Below are positions 1-5,807 of a DNA stretch of 10,735 nt, piece by piece (the first letter of the stretch is position 1; the number at the start of each line of letters is the position of its first letter). The notes beneath the pieces are model-generated. The model did not search any database. It was not told the DNA's origin and was given only the letters and a program-made list of their open reading frames with translations. This stretch comes from Candidatus Paracaedibacteraceae bacterium UBA6184 (lineage in GTDB: Bacteria; Pseudomonadota; Alphaproteobacteria; UBA6184), in assembly GCA_002422845.1 (NCBI GenBank), contig DITM01000032.1, forward strand, positions 3,773 to 14,507. Direction: 5' to 3'. Both the position numbers and the translations under genes were made by a program.

Positions 1-22
1 TCGACCACTCAGCCATCTCTCC
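1..22 (-). tRNA. tRNA-Ser, 5' portion only (cut by window edge)
   Basis: The reverse complement of the first 22 bases begins GGAGAGATGGCTGAGTGG, the acceptor 5' strand and D-arm start typical of bacterial tRNA-Ser (GGAGAG acceptor, U8, then GCYGAGUGGU). The gene continues past the left edge, so the anticodon, the long variable arm and the CCA end are not visible and the isoacceptor cannot be named. A promoter-like pair lies just upstream on the same strand, which supports a real transcribed gene. Confidence 0.85.
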
Positions 23-37
23 GTTTTGGATATGTCT

Positions 38-67
38 TTTGTATCCTTTTCAGGGTTTGTCTGTCAA
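38..67 (-). promoter_or_regulatory. sigma70-type promoter of the tRNA-Ser gene
   Basis: On the minus strand a perfect -35 box TTGACA (67 to 62) is followed after 18 bases by TACAAA (43 to 38), or after 17 by ATACAA. Transcription would start near position 31, about 9 nt before the tRNA 5' end at 22, a usual arrangement for a tRNA gene. It lies just downstream of the mutY stop codon, so tRNA-Ser need not depend on mutY transcription. No terminator separates the two. Confidence 0.6.
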
Positions 68-90
68 TCCTCATTTTCAAAAACACGATA

Positions 91-1110
91 TTATTTTTGA
101 GATTGTAACAATTTCTTTGTAAGCGTCGATAACGCCAATTGATCAAAATCATGTATGTTGCACAATAGTTCGGCACCATTTAAATATTCTGCATCAACTT
201 CAGAAACCTGCATCACTCGCGTTATCAAATGAAAATGTGAAAACGTATGCTTCACATCTACGTAAGGCTCATGAATATCCTCGGGTAATTCGGGAAGGCT
301 ATCTATATACCAATCAGACCCAGGCAATTCCCACAATCCCTGCAGCATCTTTTGACCTGTCCGCTTTCGCAACAGCATCTGTTTATCGTTGATGCAAATA
401 AAGGCAACTGCATATCGCGTTGGAATCGATGGCTTTTCCAGTCGCCCTGGATATGCCTCTGGGGCGCCCGATTTATATGCTTTGCAATTCTGTTGTAACG
501 GACACAGATTGCACTTTGGCGACCGGGGAGTACAAATACCCGACCCAATGTCCATCAATGCCTGAGCATAATCCCCTGCCCTTAAACATGGCGTCAAGCT
601 TTCTGCGGCTGTATAAATGTGTTTTTGATTGTGCCGTATCGGCGCAGAAAAACCAAACACGCGACTTACAATTCGCGCAACATTCCCATCCACAACCGTT
701 GCAGGAACATTAAAAGCAATCGCAGCAATGGCTGCCGATGCATACGGCCCAATTCCAGGCAATGTTGCTAATTCTGCAGGGCTGGTCGGAAATACTCCAT
801 TAAATTGTTCAGCAATTAGCTTTGCACACTTATGCAAATTTCGCGCTCGCGCATAATATCCAAGACCCTGCCACAGGTGCAGCACATCATCTAAATCAGC
901 TTTGGCCAAATCATTCACTGTTGGCCACTTCGCCGTAAACTTTTGAAAATACGGAATCACCGTATCTACCTGAGTTTGCTGCAACATCATCTCACTTAAC
1001 CACACACGATACGGATCAGCAACCTGATCCTGCTCATATCGCCACGGCAACGTCCGGCGATTTGCATCGTACCAATTCAATACGTTATCTGAAATCTTAA
1101 TACTGTTCAT
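91..1110 (-). CDS. mutY: A/G-specific adenine DNA glycosylase MutY
   Basis: Base-excision repair enzyme that removes adenine mispaired with 8-oxoguanine, preventing G:C to T:A changes. The 339-residue protein has the expected order: an HhH-GPD glycosylase domain (about 10-190) with the SEMMLQQTQV motif (Glu40, catalytic acid), the LPGIGPYASAAI helix-hairpin-helix (about 117-128) and the catalytic Asp141 in VVDGNVAR. An intact 4Fe-4S loop follows with Cys193, Cys200, Cys203 and Cys209 (C-x6-C-x2-C-x5-C). The C-terminal Nudix-like 8-oxoG recognition domain (about 230-339) carries the F-S-H triplet at 290-292. Length is normal for alphaproteobacterial MutY, and nothing key is missing. The ATG start gives a standard N-terminus, but no good Shine-Dalgarno precedes it. 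It diverges from dciA across a very short gap, a pairing common in Alphaproteobacteria. Confidence 0.96.
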   Translation of the reverse strand: MNSIKISDNVLNWYDANRRTLPWRYEQDQVADPYRVWLSEMMLQQTQVDTVIPYFQKFTAKWPTVNDLAKADLDDVLHLWQGLGYYARARNLHKCAKLIAEQFNGVFPTSPAELATLPGIGPYASAAIAAIAFNVPATVVDGNVARIVSRVFGFSAPIRHNQKHIYTAAESLTPCLRAGDYAQALMDIGSGICTPRSPKCNLCPLQQNCKAYKSGAPEAYPGRLEKPSIPTRYAVAFICINDKQMLLRKRTGQKMLQGLWELPGSDWYIDSLPELPEDIHEPYVDVKHTFSHFHLITRVMQVSEVDAEYLNGAELLCNIHDFDQLALSTLTKKLLQSQK

Positions 1111-1154
1111 TTTCGATGGTTTTTGATATGTTGAATTTAGGGAGTTTCTATACT

Positions 1155-1616
1155 ATGTCGCATATTTACACAGGACAAAAAAAAATTAAAGAGATTATTT
1201 ACCGCGTGCTTGAACCCACTCTGGATCAGCAAGGCTGGTATTTAAGCAAAATTATGATGAATTGGGAAACGTTAATTAGCGCCCAATGGAAAGATCACAT
1301 CTGGCCAACGCGCTACGTGCCAAACTTTAAAGACCGCTCCACAGGAGTACTGCACGTTAAAGTCTCCCACATGGGCATGCAACAAGTACAGTTTACAAAA
1401 GGGTTTCTAATCGAAAAATTTAATTTATTTTTAGGGTGCCCCGCCATTCAGGATGTAAAACCCCAACTGTGGCACCAATCTCAACCCACCACCGTTATAC
1501 CCAACAAGCTAAAATCAAAGGTCTCAATTCCAAAACCTGTCATTGAAAACATTGCTGATGTAAATCTGAAAGATGCTTTGGAAGATTTGGCACATATATT
1601 AAAAACTAAACAGTGA
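1155..1616 (+). CDS. dciA: DUF721/DciA-family protein (probable replicative helicase loader/activator)
   Basis: The protein resembles the DUF721 family, of which DciA is the described member that helps load or activate the DnaB helicase in bacteria lacking DnaC/DnaI. Taking ATG 1155 gives 153 residues. The DUF721 core runs from about 10 to 105: a basic helix, NWETLISAQWKDHIWPTR (36-53), a GVLHVKV strand (64-70), then QVQFTKGFLIEKFNLFLG and a VKPQL ending typical of the fold. The last 50 residues are a lysine-rich linker and a short helix. The start at 1155 is chosen because TAGGGAG lies 10 nt upstream. Earlier in-frame ATGs at 1116 and 1128 lack this signal and add residues foreign to the family. 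The position divergent from mutY is the usual alphaproteobacterial context. Family is confident from pattern; the helicase role is inferred from family knowledge. Confidence 0.8.
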   Translation: MSHIYTGQKKIKEIIYRVLEPTLDQQGWYLSKIMMNWETLISAQWKDHIWPTRYVPNFKDRSTGVLHVKVSHMGMQQVQFTKGFLIEKFNLFLGCPAIQDVKPQLWHQSQPTTVIPNKLKSKVSIPKPVIENIADVNLKDALEDLAHILKTKQ

Positions 1617-1715
1617 TGACAAACAGCATAACGCCGCATCCAATGTTTGATAAAGTTGAAATTTTCGAGATATAGCCAGATTATTGTTTGTAAAATGTGT
1701 CAGACCACATCGGAT

Positions 1716-1832
1716 CTAACTTATTGAATGAAAACCTGAGAATTTTAGACCTTTTTTGCCTCGTGCCCCGATGGGGCCCTCCGTGAATGACCCACTTTGC
1801 TGGCGGCCCTCCGCCTCACTCCACCACAACAT
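1716..1832 (-). CDS. Possible 38-residue small ORF, uncharacterised
   Basis: On the minus strand, ATG at 1832-1830 opens a 38-codon frame ending in TAG at 1718-1716, with GGAG 7 nt upstream (1843-1840). The product starts MLWWSEAEGRQQ, has a central FTEGPIGARGKKG and a basic, glycine-rich character. I see no membrane segment or known motif. It covers the GC-rich patch, so it may be a translated or fortuitous reading of a repeat element, not a gene. The same codons (Leu-Trp-Trp) recur at the right edge of the window, and an FT-K/E-G reading recurs near 5653. I do not recognise a family and assign no function. Confidence 0.2.
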   Translation of the reverse strand: MLWWSEAEGRQQSGSFTEGPIGARGKKGLKFSGFHSIS

Positions 1833-1893
1833 ATAGCTTCTCCGTTTCCTCTAAAAGATTAACACTTTTTAAGGATTGATGGGGCATCTGCTC

Positions 1894-1922
1894 TTGACAG
1901 AACAGTCCCCTTCGACTAAGGT
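1894..1922 (+). promoter_or_regulatory. Candidate sigma70 promoter for the DUF1653 gene
   Basis: A perfect -35 TTGACA (1894-1899) is followed after a 17-base spacer by TAAGGT (1917-1922), which matches the -10 consensus at three of six positions including the first two and the last. Transcription would start near 1929, leaving an untranslated leader of about 140 nt before ATG 2070. The perfect -35 and ideal spacing argue for it, the poor -10 against. Confidence 0.4.
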
Positions 1923-2069
1923 TCAACATATACGTCGTGAATCTCTTAATCCAAAGTAAGCTCTACGCACAAACCACACAGTCTGTGAACTAACCAGCAC
2001 CGTCAAAGTATCAGACGCAGGTTAACAAACTCTGAATAAACGAAAGATTTTTTGAAAAAGGATATCTTA

Positions 2070-2309
2070 ATGATTCAACCAGGTTTATATGAACACTATT
2101 CTGGCAAGCAATATCATGTATTAGGCGTGTGCAGACATTCTGAAACTCTAGACATACTGGTCGTTTATCAAGCTTTATATAATGACTATGCTCTATGGGT
2201 TCGTCCGTTAGACATGTTTAAAGAATTCGTCACAAAAGATGGGCAGACCATCCCACGGTTTAAATTTATCCGTAAAATATGGGAACACCCCGCAGTGTTA
2301 AGAGACTAA
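2070..2309 (+). CDS. DUF1653 family small protein
   Basis: A 79-residue soluble protein matching the DUF1653 pattern almost end to end: GLYEHYSGKQYHVLGV, RHSET (about 23-27), a LVVYQALY segment, LWVRPLDMF (about 43-51), and a terminal IPRF. The family is widespread in bacteria and has no established role that I know of; the many aromatic and charged conserved residues suggest a small ligand-binding or interaction domain (inference). ATG 2070 is preferred because AAGGA sits 7 nt upstream; an in-frame TTG at 2052 would overlap that site. Its TAA overlaps the ftsY TAG on the opposite strand, so the two genes converge with no space for a terminator. Confidence 0.85.
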   Translation: MIQPGLYEHYSGKQYHVLGVCRHSETLDILVVYQALYNDYALWVRPLDMFKEFVTKDGQTIPRFKFIRKIWEHPAVLRD

Positions 2310-3250
2310 CGATCGACCAACGACTTTAGACTCAACAAATTTTCGATGAACGCTGCAGCTTCAAAGGATTGTAAATCTTCTATGCCTTCCCCCACGCCCA
2401 AATAATGAATCGGCAATTTAAACGCATCTGCTAATTGAATAATGATCCCGGCCTTTGCCGTACCATCCAATTTTGTGATGATCAACCCATTCACATTTAC
2501 AGCTTCTTGAAACAACTTTACCTGTTGAATTGTATTCTGACCAATATTCGCATCCAACACTAACACTGTATAATGGGGAGCTTTTTCAGAAAGCTTTTGA
2601 GTCACCCGAACAACTTTTTTCAACTCTTCCATCAAGGTCGATTTTGTATGCAATCGCCCTGCGGTATCGACAATTAGAATATCGTCGTGTTCTGATATCG
2701 ATGTCTCGTAAGACGAATACACCAATGCTGCAGCATCAGAGTTCGCAGCACCTTTTTCCAAAGGAACATCAGCGCGATCTGCCCAAACGGATAACTGCTC
2801 TACTGCTGCCGCACGGAATGTATCAGCTGCAACGACACGCACCTTTTGTCCTTCAGCTTTCCATTGAGCCGCAAGCTTTCCTGTCGTTGTCGTTTTCCCA
2901 GACCCATTGACTCCCACCATAAACACTACAGTAGGTTTATCTTCAAAGGTTAAAGAATGCTCTAAGGGTTTTAAAATAGATGTTAAATCTTCTGCTAATG
3001 TTGCTTTGACCTCTTCAACCGTAACATCTTGTTGAAAGCGTTTCTTTTTAAGCGCCCCAACTAATCGATGACTGGTTGCATACCCAACATCAGCCGACAA
3101 CAATAGATCTTCAATTTCTTGCAGCATCTCGTCATCCAGCTTACGCTTGGTCACAATCGAGGTTAACCCATCCGTCAGTTTAGAGGTGGATTTTTTTAAC
3201 CCATCGCTCAGCCTGGAAAACCATCCTTTTGATTTAGATTCGTCTGTCAT
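2306..3250 (-). CDS. ftsY: Signal recognition particle receptor FtsY
   Basis: SRP-GTPase that docks ribosome-nascent chain-SRP complexes at the inner membrane for co-translational insertion. The 314 residues comprise a short basic, amphipathic N-terminus (1-35, no long acidic A domain, as usual in Alphaproteobacteria), the helical N domain (about 35-100) and the G domain (about 105-310). G-motifs are intact: P-loop GVNGSGKT (113-120), DTFRAAA (143-149), DTAGR (195-199), TKLDG (259-263) and the closing GVGE (285-288). One detail differs: the usual GTAKGG after TKLD reads GTAKAG here. It is the last gene of dapF-mtaB-ftsY. Its ATG overlaps the mtaB TGA by 4 nt (ATGA), with only a weak GAGAA upstream, so translation is probably coupled. 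Its stop overlaps that of the DUF1653 gene. Confidence 0.97.
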   Translation of the reverse strand: MTDESKSKGWFSRLSDGLKKSTSKLTDGLTSIVTKRKLDDEMLQEIEDLLLSADVGYATSHRLVGALKKKRFQQDVTVEEVKATLAEDLTSILKPLEHSLTFEDKPTVVFMVGVNGSGKTTTTGKLAAQWKAEGQKVRVVAADTFRAAAVEQLSVWADRADVPLEKGAANSDAAALVYSSYETSISEHDDILIVDTAGRLHTKSTLMEELKKVVRVTQKLSEKAPHYTVLVLDANIGQNTIQQVKLFQEAVNVNGLIITKLDGTAKAGIIIQLADAFKLPIHYLGVGEGIEDLQSFEAAAFIENLLSLKSLVDR

Positions 3251-4509
3251 GCAAATATGTTCTCACACGTTAAATTACCATTTTCCATCCCAGAAATTAC
3301 CAAAGGAACAACCCGTCCTTCAACCTTTAACTCTGCCGGTAAATGGGTTAAATCCACTGGACAAAAATGTTCAGTTCGACCCAAAGTTTCAGATTCCACC
3401 AACACCTTTGCCTTAACCCCAATCTGGGCTTTTAAAAATTCTAATTCTTTGCGCTCACCTAATTCTCGCAAACGTTTTGCACGATCTTTGATCAGACCTG
3501 ATGCCACCTGGGGCATTCGAGCCGCTGGCGTTCCTGGGCGCTGAGAATATGGAAATACATGCAAATACGTCAGATTACATTCATCAACGATCTTTAAGGT
3601 ATTTTGGAACATCTCTTCAGTTTCTGTTGGGAATCCAGCTATAAAATCAGCCCCAAACACAACATCAGGTCTGCGTTTTCTAAATTCTTCGCACATGCGA
3701 ATAGCATCGTCTCGTAAATGTCTGCGTTTCATACGTTTTAAAATCAGGTCATCCCCCGCTTGCAAACTTAAATGGAAATGAGGCATCAATCTCGGCTCAT
3801 TTTCCACCAGGAGCAATAAATCATCATCCACCTCTACAGAATCAATGGATGAAATACGCAACCGTTGAATATCCGGCACCAACGCCAATAACCTGCGCAC
3901 CATCTCACCAAGCTTGGGTTGCCCTGGTAAATCCGCACCATAGGCCGTAATGTCAACACCTGTTAACACAATCTCTTGATATCCACTTTCAACCAGCAAT
4001 CGCGTTTGATTTACAATATCGCCAACGGGCACACTGCGGCTATTGCCCCGACCAAATGGAATGATACAAAACGTACACCGATGATCACATCCATTTTGAA
4101 CTTGAATAAACGCTCGTGATTTACCCTGAAAATTCGATATTAAATGACCCGCCGTTTCTGTAACGGACATAATATCATTCACAATGGCTTTTTCAGTATT
4201 AAACGTATCGAATCGGAAGTTGTCCGCTTTCAGCTTATCGTCATTACCAAGCACCCGATCAACTTCTGGCATAGCCGTATAAGAATCTGGACTGACTTGC
4301 GCAGAACATCCGGTCACGATAATTTTTACATTGGGATTTTCACGACGCGCTTTGCGAATCGCTTGACGGGCTTGCCGTTCAGCCTCTGCCGTTACTGCAC
4401 AGGTATTGAATACAATAACGTCTTCCTTAGTCTCGTCTATAAATTGACGCATGACTTCTGATTCATAGGTGTTTAATCTGCACCCGAATGTAACTATTTT
4501 ACCGCTCAT
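3247..4509 (-). CDS. mtaB: tRNA (t6A37) methylthiotransferase MtaB
   Basis: Radical SAM methylthiotransferase that converts t6A37 to ms2t6A in ANN-decoding tRNAs. At 420 residues it has the full architecture: N-terminal UPF0004/MTTase domain (1-100) with cluster cysteines Cys10, Cys37 and Cys68; the radical SAM core (about 133-360) with C-x3-C-x2-C at Cys141, Cys145 and Cys148; and a C-terminal TRAM-like RNA-binding domain (about 365-420). The FGCRLN start and NGCDHRCTFCIIPFGRG favour MtaB over MiaB or RimO, which have other signatures at these places. It lies 5 nt after dapF and overlaps ftsY by 4 nt, the standard alphaproteobacterial gene order. Confidence 0.94.
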   Translation of the reverse strand: MSGKIVTFGCRLNTYESEVMRQFIDETKEDVIVFNTCAVTAEAERQARQAIRKARRENPNVKIIVTGCSAQVSPDSYTAMPEVDRVLGNDDKLKADNFRFDTFNTEKAIVNDIMSVTETAGHLISNFQGKSRAFIQVQNGCDHRCTFCIIPFGRGNSRSVPVGDIVNQTRLLVESGYQEIVLTGVDITAYGADLPGQPKLGEMVRRLLALVPDIQRLRISSIDSVEVDDDLLLLVENEPRLMPHFHLSLQAGDDLILKRMKRRHLRDDAIRMCEEFRKRRPDVVFGADFIAGFPTETEEMFQNTLKIVDECNLTYLHVFPYSQRPGTPAARMPQVASGLIKDRAKRLRELGERKELEFLKAQIGVKAKVLVESETLGRTEHFCPVDLTHLPAELKVEGRVVPLVISGMENGNLTCENIFA

Positions 4510-4514
4510 TGTGA

Positions 4515-5303
4515 TTACGTCATCTTTCCTTCAAAGACATATGTTGCTGGCCCCGTTAGGATAATAACCCCATCGTCACGGGTTTCCAACGTTACCGTAC
4601 CGCCCGGCATCGTAATATCACATATAGGGTCAATTAATCCTTTTTTCAAGGCCGCTGCATGCACGGCACAGGCTCCACTGCCACATGCCAACGTAATACC
4701 CGTTCCACGTTCCCACGGAATCATCGCAATATGATTCTGTGATTCAACATGAACAAAATGCACATTCGTACGATTTGGAAATAATCGATGGTGCTCAACA
4801 TGCGGGCCATAGGTCTCCGCCATTTCGATAGTTGGGTGTTGAGTAAAAATTACCGCATGAGGATTACCCATTGAAACCGCCACCATATCCGGTTTGTGCG
4901 CAACATCTGTAAACAGATCCAACAAATCAAGTTGTTGAGAAATCGGTTGATCGTCCCACGTAAATTCTGGACGCCCCATTTCAATCCGAACACGCCCATC
5001 TTCTAACAGCCAAGCCTCGTGATGTCCTAAAGGAGACTTTAATCGAATTGATTTTGTGTTCGTTTGATTCATCAGCAACCAAGCCAAACACCTAATTCCA
5101 TTACCACACTGTTCCGCCGCTGTTCCGTCTTGATTATAAAACCGAACGACAGATTCCACATCATCCGTATAGGTAATCAATTGATCTGCACCAATTCCAG
5201 TATGTCGATTGCATAACCGAATCACAAATTCAGAATCCAATTCTACAGAACTCTTCACAATGATAAAATCATTACCCAATCCATGCATCTTATGAAACAG
5301 CAC
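4515..5303 (-). CDS. dapF: Diaminopimelate epimerase DapF
   Basis: Interconverts LL- and meso-diaminopimelate, giving the meso-DAP used in peptidoglycan and as lysine precursor. Both catalytic cysteines are present, in AEQCGNGIRC and LACGSGACA (Cys66 and Cys207 from the start chosen here), as is the N-terminal KMHGLGNDF signature. The protein is about 262 residues, normal for the family. I choose GTG 5303 as start: GAGG lies 5 nt upstream (5312-5309) and the resulting N-terminus, M-LFHKMHGLGNDF, aligns with E. coli MQFSKMHGLGNDF. A TTG at 5318 would add five residues and has no ribosome binding site. First gene of the dapF-mtaB-ftsY operon. Promoter not certain: the AT-rich 80 nt upstream contain only weak -35/-10 pairs. 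Confidence 0.95.
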   Translation of the reverse strand: MLFHKMHGLGNDFIIVKSSVELDSEFVIRLCNRHTGIGADQLITYTDDVESVVRFYNQDGTAAEQCGNGIRCLAWLLMNQTNTKSIRLKSPLGHHEAWLLEDGRVRIEMGRPEFTWDDQPISQQLDLLDLFTDVAHKPDMVAVSMGNPHAVIFTQHPTIEMAETYGPHVEHHRLFPNRTNVHFVHVESQNHIAMIPWERGTGITLACGSGACAVHAAALKKGLIDPICDITMPGGTVTLETRDDGVIILTGPATYVFEGKMT

Positions 5304-5385
5304 GGCAACCTCACTCAAAAATAATTACTATTTTAATATCACAATTCAAATGATTTGACTAGAGTAGACCTAAGGCAACCTGCCG

Positions 5386-5400
5386 CCAGCGTGACGCTGG
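5386..5400. repeat. 6-bp GC hairpin with TGA loop
   Basis: ccagcg-TGA-cgctgg is a perfect short inverted repeat in the GC-rich part of the dapF upstream region. No T-run follows on either strand, so it does not look like an intrinsic terminator. It lies 83-97 nt upstream of the dapF start, so on the minus strand it could be in the dapF leader or upstream of its promoter. Confidence 0.5.
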
Positions 5401-5499
5401 ACTCAATAGGTTAGATTCGACGCGCACAGACACAAGCAGCAGTTGCTGTTTAATGGGTGCTGCGTCACGTTACCTTGAGCCACATATGCACTAATCTTT

Positions 5500-5513
5500 A
5501 GTCTGTTCAGACT
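5500..5513. repeat. Operator-like inverted repeat AGTCTG-TT-CAGACT
   Basis: Perfect 6-bp half-sites separated by two bases. The short spacing is too tight for a hairpin loop and suits a dimeric DNA-binding protein. No regulator gene is in the window, so function is open. A second inverted repeat begins 4 nt later. Confidence 0.4.
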
Positions 5514-5517
5514 TGTT

Positions 5518-5543
5518 AAGATTTTTCGTGTAAGTTAAATCTT
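5518..5543. repeat. 7-bp AT-rich stem-loop
   Basis: AAGATTT (5518-5524) pairs with AAATCTT (5537-5543) around a 12-nt loop, extendable by a G-T wobble and one A-T pair. No uninterrupted T-run follows on either strand. Weak on its own; noted because it adjoins the operator-like repeat. Confidence 0.35.
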
Positions 5544-5638
5544 GAACGTTCGTACAGTGTTATATTAGCCATTAGTTTCGAGATGAAATGACGGAAAACT
5601 TCGTCTATTTTTGTACCGATTCCTAAGATGGGCGTTGT

Positions 5639-5678
5639 CCCCCCACCCTGAGTTCACGAAGGGTGATAGGGTGGGGGG
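5639..5678. repeat. Strong 11-bp G/C inverted repeat
   Basis: CCCCCCACCCT (5639-5649) is perfectly complementary to AGGGTGGGGGG (5668-5678) around an 18-nt loop. Inside it a shorter alternative pairs ACCCT (5645-5649) with AGGGT (5660-5664). The purine/pyrimidine asymmetry is extreme for this AT-rich genome. The loop contains TTCACGAAGGG, nearly identical to TTCACGGAGGG on the minus strand at 1787-1777, suggesting a shared repeat family. No T-run follows, so it is not an intrinsic terminator. Confidence 0.7.
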
Positions 5679-5758
5679 TGGCGCGAAAATCAAATTTAAA
5701 AAAATATTAACCTTTATTAACGCAGTGTTAATCAGCAACCTGCAGCTGAGTAACAAAA

Positions 5759-5786
5759 GAAAAAACCCGCAGATCGCGGGCTTTTT
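5759..5786 (-). terminator. Rho-independent terminator of tlc
   Basis: On the minus strand the sequence after the tlc stop is AAAAAG, then the stem CCCGC-GATCT-GCGGG, then TTTTTT. The 5-bp GC stem (5766-5770 with 5776-5780) is flanked by A and T tracts that extend it, so it could also work on the other strand. It starts about 21 nt after the tlc stop codon. Confidence 0.88.
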
Positions 5787-5807
5787 CTAATTCAGAAATT
5801 GAAACAA

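Larger units (their letters stand above)
1617..2069. other. Long intergenic region between dciA and the DUF1653 gene
   Basis: About 450 nt without a gene of ordinary size. It is AT-rich except for a patch at 1757-1830, which has a perfect 5-bp GC stem with a three-base loop (1765-1777, gcccc-GAT-ggggc) and two copies of GGCCCTCCG (1775-1783 and 1805-1813). That hairpin has no T-run after it on either strand, so it is not an intrinsic terminator, and I find no convincing terminator for dciA. A small minus-strand ORF (1716-1832) and a plus-strand promoter candidate (1894-1922) are listed separately. Confidence 0.6.
5319..5807. other. Gene-free region between tlc and dapF, rich in inverted repeats
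   Basis: Nearly 490 nt lie between the tlc stop and the dapF start. The dapF-proximal 60 nt are AT-rich and probably hold its promoter. Farther on are a GC-rich segment (5371-5480) and at least four inverted repeats (listed separately), ending with the tlc terminator. A 63-codon minus-strand frame at 5565-5756 lacks a ribosome binding site and spans the strongest inverted repeat, so I do not call it a gene. I see no tRNA signature. The number of hairpins would suit a small RNA or remnants of a repeat element, but nothing here proves either. Confidence 0.5.

Noticed and set aside
420..856. Plus-strand open frames opposite mutY
   Set aside because: They lie wholly within mutY, lack ribosome binding sites and show no domain pattern; they are antisense shadows of a well-supported gene.
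1765..1777. GC hairpin gcccc-GAT-ggggc as a terminator for dciA
   Set aside because: The T-run (1752-1757) lies before the hairpin on the plus strand, and no T-run follows on the minus strand, so neither direction has the required order.
5407..5425. GGTTAGATTCGA-like stretch suggesting a tRNA T-arm
   Set aside because: It does not match GGTTCRANYCC, and no acceptor stem, D-arm or anticodon arm can be placed around it.
5565..5756. 63-codon minus-strand frame between tlc and dapF
   Set aside because: No ribosome binding site, spans the 11-bp G/C inverted repeat, and has no recognisable protein pattern; the frame is best explained by the repeat.
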